The notes beneath the pieces are model-generated. The model was given only the letters and a program-made list of their open reading frames with translations, was not told the DNA's origin and ran no database searches. Below, one piece after another: positions 8,855 to 17,101 of a stretch of DNA of 64,000 nucleotides. This stretch comes from Pedobacter panaciterrae (lineage in GTDB: Bacteria > Bacteroidota > Bacteroidia > Sphingobacteriales > Sphingobacteriaceae). Within the stretch, counting starts at the first letter, position 1, and the number at the start of each line of letters is the position of its first letter. The position numbers were made by a program, and so were the translations under genes. Where the stretch lies: contig NZ_LGEL01000028.1 in the NCBI RefSeq assembly GCF_001636695.1, positions 1-64,000 on the forward strand. Reading direction: 5' to 3'.

Positions 8855-9172
8855 GTGAAATTTTTCAGTTGGCTTATTTGTATGATCATTATTGTTGTGA
8901 GCTTTACGCCTTGCAAGGATTTCGCCAATGCCAAAGTTTCTGAAAATACCAGTGTTTCAAAAGCAGGCCATGCCGATGATCACAATAGTCTGGCAAATGA
9001 TGACTGCTCCCCGTTTTGTGTTTGCTGCTGCTGCAGTACCCCAACGGTGGTAACGCAGACATTATTAACAAGTACCATTTCATTAATTGTTAATAACGAG
9101 TATTCTGATATTGCTCCGGGCCATATCGAATCTAACGATCCTTCAGTCTGGCAGCCGCCTAAATTAGGTTAA
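8855..9172 (+). CDS. Small Cys-rich exported protein, DUF6660-like, heading the metal efflux operon
   Basis: This frame is open from a TTG at 8798. I prefer the GTG at 8855, because the protein then begins with a normal signal peptide (MKFFSWLICMIIIVVSF) and the -7 box lies just upstream. The product has 105 residues. After the signal sequence come a His/Asp patch (HADDHN), a dense cysteine run CSPFCVCCCC and a low-complexity tail. Small proteins of this layout, called DUF6660, commonly precede CzcA/CusA genes in Bacteroidota. Cys and His residues suggest metal binding or sensing in the envelope, but no activity is known. It is 93 bp upstream of the pump gene. Confidence 0.65.
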   Translation: MKFFSWLICMIIIVVSFTPCKDFANAKVSENTSVSKAGHADDHNSLANDDCSPFCVCCCCSTPTVVTQTLLTSTISLIVNNEYSDIAPGHIESNDPSVWQPPKLG

Positions 9173-9265
9173 TTTAAATTTCAGGTTTATTGCACCGATC
9201 TATCCTATTGGAATGATCGCACTATGCATTGCCTTGTTTTTTTCTTTAACATAATTTAAAATTCA

Positions 9266-12200
9266 ATGCTGAAAAAAATCATTCAGTTTTCTATACAAAA
9301 CAAATTGGTTATAGGTTTATTTACCTTTGCGCTTATTGCCTGGGGTATATACTCACTAAAACAATTACCTATAGATGCCGTACCCGATATTACAAATAAC
9401 CAGGTACAGGTAATCACACTTAGTCCTTCGCTGGCTACGCAGGAGGTAGAGCGACTCATATCTTATCCTGTTGAGCAAACCATGTCAACCATTCCCGAAA
9501 TTGAACAGGTACGTTCTATTTCCAGATTCGGCTTGTCGGTAGTCACCATTGTTTTTCATGATGATGTAGACATTTACTGGGCGCGCCAGCAAGTTAATGA
9601 GAAGCTTGCCGAAGCAAAGAACAACATCCCCTCAGGATTGGGGAATCCGGAGATCTCTCCGATATCTACCGGTCTGGGCGAAATATATCAGTACGTAATC
9701 CATGCAAAACCGGGTTTTGAAGAGAAATACAATGCCCGTGAATTGCGTAGCATTCAGGACTGGATTGTACGGAAGCAATTGCTCGGAACTCCCGGTATTG
9801 CCGAAGTAAACAGTTTCGGTGGCTTGCTCAAGCAGTACGAAATTGCACTTGATCCCGATAAATTAAGAGGGCTTAATTTAAGCATTGCAGATGTGTTTAC
9901 GGCGTTGGAATCCAGCAACCAAAACACAGGTGGTGCTTATATTGATAAAAAGCCAAATGCTTATTTTATCCGTAGTGAGGGTTTAATTAGCAGTCTTGAT
10001 GACATCAATAAAATAGTGGTTAAGAACAATGCCAACGGTATTCCTGTGCTTATCCGCGATATTGCCACGGTTCAGTTAGGCAGCTCTATCCGCTACGGTG
10101 CGCTCACAAGGGCAACAGCCAAAGGCCATGGCGAAGCTGTTGGTGGTATCGTAATGATGTTAAAAGGGGCTAATGCCAATGATGTTGTAAAAAAGGTTAA
10201 AGCTAAAATAGAGCGGATTAATAAAACCCTGCCAGAAGGGGTTGTTGTTGAACCTTTTCTGGACAGGAGTGCTTTGGTAGACCGTGCTATGGGTACTGTT
10301 GCTAAAAACCTCATCGAGGGTGCGCTGATTGTGATCTTTGTACTGGTCCTTTTTCTGGGTAATTTCAGAGCCGGACTGGTAGTCGCCTCGGTTATTCCGC
10401 TGTCGATGCTTTTTGCCATTTCACTGATGAACCTTTTCGGAGTATCAGGAAACCTGATGAGTCTGGGGGCTATCGATTTCGGGTTGATTGTAGATGGGGC
10501 AGTAATCATAGTAGAGGCCACCATGCACATCCTTGCAGGCAACAAATTGGGCAGGTCTTACACCCAATCAGAAATGGATGAACAGGTTGAGAAATCTTCA
10601 GTGCGTATGATGAGCGCTGCGGCCTTTGGTCAGATCATTATTCTGATCGTTTACCTGCCAATTCTTGCGCTGGTTGGTATAGAAGGTAAAATGTTTGGCC
10701 CTATGGCGCAAACTGTTTCTTTTGCCATTCTTGGTGCTTTTATTCTTTCTCTTACTTATGTGCCCATGGTATCCTCGCTGGTATTAAGTAAAAAAGGAAC
10801 CCATAAAAGGAACTTTTCTGACCGCATGATGGACTTCTTTCAAAGTAAATACAGCCCGATTATTCATGCTGCCCTGCGCAAACGTATGGCCGTGGTTATC
10901 TCTTCTGTAGTGCTTTTAGCTATCAGTATATTTCTTTTTATGAGAATGGGAGGCGAGTTTATCCCTACACTTGAAGAAGGAGACTTTGCTGTAGAAACCC
11001 GTCTGCTTACCGGCAGTTCACTTTCGCAAACAATAGATAAAGTAAATCAGGCTTCAGATATTCTGGTTAAGAGATTTCCTGAAGTAAAGGAGGTGATTGG
11101 AAAGATTGGCGCAGCCGAGATTCCGACCGACCCTATGCCAATGGAGGCCTGTGATCTTACCATTATCCTGAAAGATAAAAAAGACTGGACTACCACTAAA
11201 GACAGGGTAGAGCTGGCCGAGCTTATGGGTAAAGCACTTGAGGATGTGCCAGGTGTAAGTTTTGGTTTCTCTCAGCCTATCCAGCTTCGCTCTAATGAAT
11301 TGATCTCGGGAGTTAGGCAAGATATCGGAATTAAGATCTTTGGTGATGATCTGGCTGAGCTAACAGATATTTCACAAAAGATCGGAAAAATTGTTTCTAC
11401 AGTTGAAGGAGCTAAAGACCTTTATCTGGAACAGGCCACAGGGCTCCCTCAGATTGTGGTAAAGATCAACCGCGACAGGATTGCTCAATATGGTTTAACT
11501 GTTGATAAGGTAAATCAGGCGCTGAATACTGCCTTTGCCGGTCAGTCTGCCGGAGTAGTTTACGAGGGAGAACAGCGTTACGATATGGTGGTACGCTTGT
11601 CGCAACAGAACAGGCAAGACATCAACGATGTGAAAAATGTTTACGTAACTGCGCCTAACGGCAATCAGGTTCCGCTTGATCAGCTTGCTGATGTAGAGTT
11701 TAAAGTAGGTCCAAATCAGATCCAGCGTGAGGATACCAAACGCAGAATTATAGTAGGCCTGAATGTAAGAGGTCGTGATATTGCCAGTGTGGTTACAGAG
11801 ATTGAAGAAAAGATCAATGCGCAGATCAAACTGCCAACCGGCTATTACATTACCTATGGCGGGCAATTTGAAAACCTTAAGGAAGCCACTCAAAGGCTTT
11901 CTATTGCTGTTCCTGTAGCGCTGGCACTGATCCTGCTTTTGTTGTACTTTTCTTTTGGTTCGGTTAAACAATCTGTACTCATATTTTCTGCAATTCCAAT
12001 GGCGGCAATAGGCGGCATTTTTGCGCTTTTGCTTCGAGGAATGCCTTTCAGTATTTCCGCAGGAGTTGGTTTTATTGCACTCTTTGGTGTTGCGGTATTA
12101 AATGGTATTGTACTGATCACCGAGTTTAACAGGCTCAGGAAACTCAATAAATATGGATTGAATGAAATTGTGCTTAAAGGCACAGCCATCCGTTTAAGGC

Positions 12201-13651
12201 CGGTACTAATGACGGCTACTGTGGCATCATTAGGGTTCCTGCCCATGGCCATTTCTACAGCTGCCGGAGCAGAGGTTCAAAAACCACTTGCTACCGTGGT
12301 AATTGGCGGCCTCATTACCTCTACTATTTTAACTTTAATTGTATTACCCGTGTTATATACTTATTTCGAAGGCTATAAGCGTAAGCCTAAAACAAGTGTT
12401 CCGGCAGCAATAATTGCCATTGTTGCTTTCCTCACTTTTACCATACCTGGTGTGGTAATTGCACAGCAAGTACCTCTAAAAGGGACTCCGCTTACTATGG
12501 AACAGGCCGTTCAAACTGCGCTTAAAAATAACCAGGCCATAAAATCTTCAGGCCTTCAGGTTAATCAGCAGCAAGCGTTAAGAGGCAGTTCAACCGATTT
12601 GGGAAAAACTAGCCTTGATTTGCAATACGGACAAATTAACGGCATTAAAAGAGATAATAACTTTAGTGTTTCACAGAGTATTCCATTTCCCGGACTGTTT
12701 AAAAATCAGCGTAATTTATATGATGCGCAGATCAGGGGAGCAGAGATTAATGTGGCTGTAACACAAAATGAGCTGACTTATCAGGTCAAAAGTGCTTACA
12801 TGCAGCTTGCTTATTTTATTGCTTTAAAAGACTTGTATCAAAGTCAGGATTCCGTGTACAGTAATTTCTTAAAAGCAGCTTCCTTAAGGTACGAAACAGG
12901 GGAAACGAATCTGCTCGAGAAAACTACTGCCGAAACGCAGTACAATGAAGTAAGGAATCAGATGAGTGAAAACGAATCGGATATTCTGGCTTACACTTCT
13001 GAATTGCAGCGCCTGCTCAATACCAAAGAGCCCCTTGAAATTGTTAAGGATCAGTTCACACAGGCAGAATGGAATGTTACAACAGGTAATAGTGTTGATG
13101 CAAACCCACAGTTAGCTCTTCAAAAACAACAGATTGAAATTGCTGATAAAGCAGTGGGAGTAGAGAAAGCCCGTTCCGGACCTGATTTTACTGTTGGTTA
13201 TTTTAACCAGTCAATTATCGGTACACAAACTGTAAACGGACAGGATCAGTATTTTAATGGCGGTAAAAGATTTCAGGGGGTACAGGCAGGAGTTGCCATT
13301 CCCTTGTTTTTCAAACCTTTTTCAGCTCGGATAAAAGCAGCTAAAATTGAGAAGCAGGTAACGGAAAGTCAATACAATTTGTTCCAGACCAATTTGCAGG
13401 GCGAATACAATAAGGCTAATCAGGAGATGCTTAAAAACTCGCGCAGTATTGATTATTACAAAAAAAGCGCGCTTCCAAATACCAAACTGATTTTAAAGCA
13501 ATCGCAGATTGCATTCCAAAATGGAGAGATCGGTTATGTAGAATATCTTCAGGGACTAAGAACTTATTCTGAAACTCATTTTAGCTATCTGCAGGCTATC
13601 AATCAATACAATCAATCAGTTTATACACTTCAATACCTCAGTGGTTTATAA
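9266..13651 (+). CDS. CzcA-type heavy-metal RND pump fused to a TolC-like outer-membrane channel
   Basis: The 1461-residue protein joins two proteins. Residues 1 to about 1035 are a full HME-RND inner-membrane pump with 12 membrane segments and two large periplasmic loops. The TM4 signature AIDFGLIVDGA followed by VE (Asp404, Asp410, Glu417) fits the divalent-cation (Co/Zn/Cd) subclass rather than the Cu/Ag subclass. Residues about 1070-1461 are an outer-membrane efflux (TolC/CzcC) domain with long coiled-coil helices. Between them a hydrophobic stretch (about 1046-1065) ends VIA-QQ like a signal peptide. It works with the CzcB-like adaptor encoded 8 bp downstream to move metal ions out of the cell by proton exchange. 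This fusion is common in Bacteroidota annotations. Confidence 0.93.
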   Translation: MLKKIIQFSIQNKLVIGLFTFALIAWGIYSLKQLPIDAVPDITNNQVQVITLSPSLATQEVERLISYPVEQTMSTIPEIEQVRSISRFGLSVVTIVFHDDVDIYWARQQVNEKLAEAKNNIPSGLGNPEISPISTGLGEIYQYVIHAKPGFEEKYNARELRSIQDWIVRKQLLGTPGIAEVNSFGGLLKQYEIALDPDKLRGLNLSIADVFTALESSNQNTGGAYIDKKPNAYFIRSEGLISSLDDINKIVVKNNANGIPVLIRDIATVQLGSSIRYGALTRATAKGHGEAVGGIVMMLKGANANDVVKKVKAKIERINKTLPEGVVVEPFLDRSALVDRAMGTVAKNLIEGALIVIFVLVLFLGNFRAGLVVASVIPLSMLFAISLMNLFGVSGNLMSLGAIDFGLIVDGAVIIVEATMHILAGNKLGRSYTQSEMDEQVEKSSVRMMSAAAFGQIIILIVYLPILALVGIEGKMFGPMAQTVSFAILGAFILSLTYVPMVSSLVLSKKGTHKRNFSDRMMDFFQSKYSPIIHAALRKRMAVVISSVVLLAISIFLFMRMGGEFIPTLEEGDFAVETRLLTGSSLSQTIDKVNQASDILVKRFPEVKEVIGKIGAAEIPTDPMPMEACDLTIILKDKKDWTTTKDRVELAELMGKALEDVPGVSFGFSQPIQLRSNELISGVRQDIGIKIFGDDLAELTDISQKIGKIVSTVEGAKDLYLEQATGLPQIVVKINRDRIAQYGLTVDKVNQALNTAFAGQSAGVVYEGEQRYDMVVRLSQQNRQDINDVKNVYVTAPNGNQVPLDQLADVEFKVGPNQIQREDTKRRIIVGLNVRGRDIASVVTEIEEKINAQIKLPTGYYITYGGQFENLKEATQRLSIAVPVALALILLLLYFSFGSVKQSVLIFSAIPMAAIGGIFALLLRGMPFSISAGVGFIALFGVAVLNGIVLITEFNRLRKLNKYGLNEIVLKGTAIRLRPVLMTATVASLGFLPMAISTAAGAEVQKPLATVVIGGLITSTILTLIVLPVLYTYFEGYKRKPKTSVPAAIIAIVAFLTFTIPGVVIAQQVPLKGTPLTMEQAVQTALKNNQAIKSSGLQVNQQQALRGSSTDLGKTSLDLQYGQINGIKRDNNFSVSQSIPFPGLFKNQRNLYDAQIRGAEINVAVTQNELTYQVKSAYMQLAYFIALKDLYQSQDSVYSNFLKAASLRYETGETNLLEKTTAETQYNEVRNQMSENESDILAYTSELQRLLNTKEPLEIVKDQFTQAEWNVTTGNSVDANPQLALQKQQIEIADKAVGVEKARSGPDFTVGYFNQSIIGTQTVNGQDQYFNGGKRFQGVQAGVAIPLFFKPFSARIKAAKIEKQVTESQYNLFQTNLQGEYNKANQEMLKNSRSIDYYKKSALPNTKLILKQSQIAFQNGEIGYVEYLQGLRTYSETHFSYLQAINQYNQSVYTLQYLSGL

Positions 13652-13659
13652 TTAAGAAA

Positions 13660-14862
13660 ATGAAAAGAACAATTCAAGTGATCAGCAGGATCATCTATGT
13701 TTCCCTATTTGCTGCGGTTTTAGCCTCATGTGGAGGGAATACTCCAAAATCAGAAGAAAATACAGCAGTTAAGGAAGAGGCGGGGCATGACGACGAAAAT
13801 GCTGTGGAATTTACACAGGCGCAATATAAAACGGCAGGCATTACACTGGGTTCACCGGAAATGAAGGATTTAAGTGGTCTGTTAAAAGTTAATGGTTTTA
13901 TTGATGTACCGCCGCAAAATCTGGTAAGTGTTACCACGCAGATGGGGGGAATTGTTAAATCGACTCCACTATTGCAGGGTAGTACCGTGAGCAAAGGACA
14001 AGTGATTGCGGTTTTGCAAAATCAGGAATATGTATTGCTTCAGCAGGACTATCTGGAAAGCAAAAGCCAGCTGGAGCTTGCCGATTCAGAATATAAAAGG
14101 CAGCAGACACTTGCCGAGCAGAATGTAAATGCAAAGAAAACATTGCAGCAGGCACGCGCACAGTTTCAAACCATGCTGGCAAGAGAAAGTGCGTTGAAGC
14201 AAAGATTACAACTGATTAATATTAGTCCGGCAAGTTTATCTGCCGCCAATATCAGAAGCCAGATCAATATTTATGCGCCTATTACAGGCTATGTAACTAA
14301 GGTAAATGTGAATACCGGCAAGTTTGTGAACCCTAATGATGTGATGTTTGAGATTGTAAACAGTGCTAACCTGCACGTTGAACTGAATGTGTTTGAAAGA
14401 GACGCTTCAAAAGTTAAAGCAGGCCAAAGAGTTCGTTTTACCATGGCTAATGACACAGAAGAACAAATTGCTGTGGTAGATTTGGTTGGCCGTGAGATTA
14501 ATGCCGATAAAACGATCACGGTTCATGCCATCTCAAAAGGAAGTACCAGTTTTATTCCCGGAGCATACCTTAAAGCATATATTGAAACCGGTACCAGTAA
14601 AGTACAGGCTTTGCCAAATAGTGCTGTGGTAGATTTTGGAGGAAAGAAGTACATTTTTGTTTCTGAAGGGATGAAGAAAGAAGGAACAGAGGAAATCCAT
14701 GGATTTAAAATGGCAGAGGTAATTACAGGTGTAAGTGATGGAGGATACCTGGAAGTTCAGCTTCCGGAAAACCTGGACGTAACCGGAAAGGTCGTTTTAA
14801 AAGGTACTTACGATTTGCTTTCTAAATTGAAAAACAGCGAAGAAGCCGGGCACGGGCATTAG
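13660..14862 (+). CDS. CzcB/CusB-type periplasmic adaptor lipoprotein
   Basis: The 400-residue membrane fusion protein has a lipoprotein signal (LASC, Cys24), so it is anchored to a membrane by lipid. It contains the lipoyl/barrel-sandwich halves (QMGGIVKSTPLLQGSTVSKG near 85-105 and PITGYVTKVNVNTGKFV near 205-220). A coiled-coil hairpin lies between them (about 120-195) and beta-barrel domains follow. The ends are metal-friendly: EEAGHDDE after the lipobox and a C-terminal EEAGHGH. It bridges the RND pump and the channel domain encoded directly upstream. The tandem-repeat and palindrome cluster begins just after its stop codon. Confidence 0.9.
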   Translation: MKRTIQVISRIIYVSLFAAVLASCGGNTPKSEENTAVKEEAGHDDENAVEFTQAQYKTAGITLGSPEMKDLSGLLKVNGFIDVPPQNLVSVTTQMGGIVKSTPLLQGSTVSKGQVIAVLQNQEYVLLQQDYLESKSQLELADSEYKRQQTLAEQNVNAKKTLQQARAQFQTMLARESALKQRLQLINISPASLSAANIRSQINIYAPITGYVTKVNVNTGKFVNPNDVMFEIVNSANLHVELNVFERDASKVKAGQRVRFTMANDTEEQIAVVDLVGREINADKTITVHAISKGSTSFIPGAYLKAYIETGTSKVQALPNSAVVDFGGKKYIFVSEGMKKEGTEEIHGFKMAEVITGVSDGGYLEVQLPENLDVTGKVVLKGTYDLLSKLKNSEEAGHGH

Positions 14863-14900
14863 GTTAAAGCTGCGGCAAGGTCTTTCTGGCTTTCGTTAAG

Positions 14901-15001
14901 CATTTCCCTTTCGTCAGGTCTCTCTCCCTTTCGTCAGGGTTCTCTCCCTTTCGTCAGGGCTCTCTCCCTTTCGTCAGGGTTCTCTCTCCCTTTCGTCAGG
15001 G
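14901..15001. repeat. 20-bp tandem repeat array, five copies
   Basis: Five near-identical units contain CCCTTTCGTCAGGG and TCTCTC, four with a 20-bp period and the last with two extra bases. They run directly into the palindromic element at 15013. The units share CGTCA and TCTCTCC words with that palindrome. No open frame of note covers the array. Confidence 0.9.
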
Positions 15002-15012
15002 ATCTCTCCCGT

Positions 15013-15101
15013 CGTCATCTCGACGATAGGAGAGATCTCTTGACCTGTAACCGTGAGGTAATTAGCATAAACAAGAGATCCCTCGGTTCCTCGGGATGAC
15101 G
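15013..15101. repeat. Dispersed palindromic element, copy 1 (divergent right arm)
   Basis: The left arm at 15013-15043 begins CGTCATCTCGACGATAGG and ends GAGATCTCTTGA. A right arm at 15072-15101 begins CAAGAGATCCCTCGG and ends GGGATGACG, so the outer and inner ends pair but the middle has diverged. The same left arm occurs at 19301, 19883 and 57530, with variants at 28343 and 52344. The copy sits between the CzcB gene and the convergent outer-membrane gene, where a hairpin could also act as a terminator. Confidence 0.9.
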
Positions 15102-15150
15102 ACATGCGTTGTAAAACATCATTCATCACGCCTTTTATAATCACCACCAA

Positions 15151-16104
15151 CTAATGCGATGGTATTAAAATATTAACCCCTGCCTGAACTGCTGTTCCTG
15201 CAAATCTGTTTTTTGCAGCAAAGTTTTGTGTTATCCTTCCCATTATCCCAATTTTCATTGGTGTAATCCAGTAAGAACCAAAACCGCCAATACCTGCTAT
15301 ACGGTCAGAAACAAAACCACCATTGGTACCTTTGTCATCACTAACCTGAGTGGTATAGTGGCTAAACAAACCAACCATATCTCCTCGCTTGTTCAATAAA
15401 TAAGAACTTCCAAGGTCAAATGTCAGGTGACTTCCTTCCTTAAAGTCCGTATCATGTTGCCATGAATTCAATTCCATTGTTGTAGCCAATGTAATACTCA
15501 CTTTATCATTGGTTTTAAGATTTCCCGCTACCCTGATATTGTGCGACCAGTAACCATGGCCTCCATTGTCCAGATCATGAGGTTTATATCTGCCTGTAGG
15601 CGCCCAGAAGCCATAATTTACCGCATAACTGAATTTACCCTTTTTCCAGGATAGCCATACAGGCTGCACATACATATCTCCAAATCCTATACTTTTGTTA
15701 GTGAAAACGTAATTGCCTGAACCGGTTTGACTCGAATAATAATCTAAAGCAATGCTAGCAGTCGGACTGTTTAGCATTGGAATAGCCATCATTCCCCAGT
15801 CGGCACCCAATATTTTACCTTTCCCTCCATAAATGGCCATTAAAATAAAGGAATTGGTTACTACATTCTGTTTAATGTGAAGCGAAGTTGGATTACCGGG
15901 TGCGGGATTAATGAGTACATCAGATTTGTTTCCAGAAGCATTGTAATAATCCATATTGGCATACCCATACCAGACCGGAATTATCCATCCCGGATGTGGG
16001 GCAAAGTAATCGCCAGGATTAAAAGAAGAGCCTGTGTAATGACCTTGAGAGAAAGCAGAAAAATAGACAGAAACTGCTAACATTAAAGTAAATAGTCTTT
16101 TCAT
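15151..16104 (-). CDS. Outer-membrane transporter-like protein (phenol-degradation MetA family type)
   Basis: The frame extends upstream to 16167, but the ATG at 16102-16104 directly precedes a good signal peptide (MKRLFTLMLAVSVYFSAFSQ). I therefore place the start there, giving 317 residues. The mature protein is rich in aromatic, glycine-containing alternating strands (WSHNIRVAGNLKTND and MVGLFSHYTTQVSDD, for example) and looks like the MetA/SphA 'transporter' outer-membrane family (Phenol_MetA_deg). Members are thought to form barrels for hydrophobic compounds, but substrates are rarely proven. It is a single gene convergent with the metal-efflux operon. Confidence 0.7.
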   Translation of the reverse strand: MKRLFTLMLAVSVYFSAFSQGHYTGSSFNPGDYFAPHPGWIIPVWYGYANMDYYNASGNKSDVLINPAPGNPTSLHIKQNVVTNSFILMAIYGGKGKILGADWGMMAIPMLNSPTASIALDYYSSQTGSGNYVFTNKSIGFGDMYVQPVWLSWKKGKFSYAVNYGFWAPTGRYKPHDLDNGGHGYWSHNIRVAGNLKTNDKVSITLATTMELNSWQHDTDFKEGSHLTFDLGSSYLLNKRGDMVGLFSHYTTQVSDDKGTNGGFVSDRIAGIGGFGSYWITPMKIGIMGRITQNFAAKNRFAGTAVQAGVNILIPSH

Positions 16105-16169
16105 GCGAATAGCGTTTGGCTGTATCAAAGCAACAAATGAAAGTTGATTTTTGTTTTCAACCGGCACTA

Positions 16170-16409
16170 ACTTGCAGGCAGCATAAAATAGAATGTACTT
16201 CCCTCGCCCAATACAAAATCTACCGTTTTCGCATTTATCCGGAACACTTTTACAGAGCTTATGGATAGCTGCCGCGCACCTGATGCATACTTTCTGCGGG
16301 AGAAGTACCTTATTTCCGCATTTGGTGCGCAGAAGGTACAGATATGGAGCGTAATAGGAGTGGCTAATAAGACTTTTTTTTCTGTAACTCCCTGTGTGTT
16401 AGTAATACA
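16170..16409 (-). pseudogene. Possible coding remnant ending like a histidine kinase
   Basis: The 382-bp space between the ATG at 16104 and the sigma gene holds an 80-codon minus-strand frame between two stop codons, with no early start codon. Its last residues, FVLGEGSTFYFMLPAS, match the usual end of a histidine kinase ATPase domain (GxGSTFxFxLP). The DNA around 16270-16340 is visibly richer in GC than its flanks. It may be the tail of a lost gene or a chance frame. The rest of this gap holds a possible promoter and nothing else I can name. Confidence 0.25.
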
Positions 16410-16432
16410 CTATGTAAATATTTCCGGTTTAA

Positions 16433-16466
16433 TTTGTTAACATTCCCTTAATATTATATAGCTTTA
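16433..16466 (+). promoter_or_regulatory. Possible promoter of the ECF sigma gene
   Basis: TTTG at 16433-16436 and TAGCTTTA at 16459-16466 (one mismatch to TAnnTTTG) are 22 bases apart, close to the Bacteroidota -33/-7 layout. They lie 20 bases upstream of the ATG at 16487. Confidence 0.35.
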
Positions 16467-16486
16467 CAGTTAGAGACTTATTGTTA

Positions 16487-17071
16487 ATGACTGACTATAC
16501 TAATTTTACGGATATTGAAGCATTTGCTTTAATGAAGGTAGGAGATGAGCATGCACTTACCCATATTTACAATAAATATTGGGAGTGTCTTTACACGTCT
16601 GTTCATAACATCTTAAAGGATCAGCAAGCCTGCGAAGATATCATTCAGGAGATTTTTATTAAGCTTTGGGACAAGAGAGAAAGTCTGGAAATCAGCATTT
16701 CCCTAAAAGCGTATTTATTTACCAGTTGCAGGTATGAAGTATTCAGGCAGATCAAAGCACAAAAAGTGCATGTTGCTATATTCGATGGATTAGAAGAACG
16801 TTTGTACGCGCCATCAGCTTATGGTAGTTTAGAACATAAGGAATTACTTCAGCACATAGATTCGATTGTAGAAACTTTGCCCGCGAAATGCAGAGAAGTT
16901 TATAAGTTAAGCAGAGAAGAAAACCTTAGCCATAAAGAAATTGCTGAAAAGCTTAATATTTCTACAAAAACTGTAGAGAACCATATGACCAGAGCGCTAA
17001 GTCAGTTGCGCGGCTCTCTTGGTGGTCTGCTGACCATTGAAGTGGTTGCCTGGCTAATGAAAAATCATTAA
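16487..17071 (+). CDS. ECF sigma factor of the FecI-like Bacteroidota group
   Basis: The ATG at 16487 is preferred over the in-frame TTG at 16481. The product has 194 residues. Region 2 lies at about 18-85 (ACEDIIQEIFIKLWDKR is the conserved core) and region 4 at about 120-175 (LPAKCREVYKLSREENLSHK, then ISTKTVENHM as the recognition helix). This subgroup is normally followed directly by a FecR anti-sigma gene and an STN-domain SusC receptor. Here FecR (18983) and SusC (20564) are present but two unrelated genes intervene. The likely role is transcription of the SusC/SusD operon when the receptor binds its ligand. Confidence 0.9.
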   Translation: MTDYTNFTDIEAFALMKVGDEHALTHIYNKYWECLYTSVHNILKDQQACEDIIQEIFIKLWDKRESLEISISLKAYLFTSCRYEVFRQIKAQKVHVAIFDGLEERLYAPSAYGSLEHKELLQHIDSIVETLPAKCREVYKLSREENLSHKEIAEKLNISTKTVENHMTRALSQLRGSLGGLLTIEVVAWLMKNH

Positions 17072-17101
17072 TGCCTGTGTGATTTTACTTATATTAAACC
17101 C

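Noticed and set aside
10093-10545. Minus-strand open frame of 150 codons inside the pump gene
   Set aside because: It is a shadow of the conserved RND coding frame, with serine/threonine/isoleucine-rich composition and no family match. The similar frames at 11495-12252, 33977-34396 and 49179-49535 were dropped for the same reason.
16274-16339. Interleaved short inverted repeats (GCGCACC/GGTGCGC and GTACCTT/AAGGTAC) forming a possible pseudoknot
   Set aside because: The stems are only 7 bp, no RNA family fits, and the stretch overlaps the frame that ends like a histidine kinase. Chance is enough to explain it.
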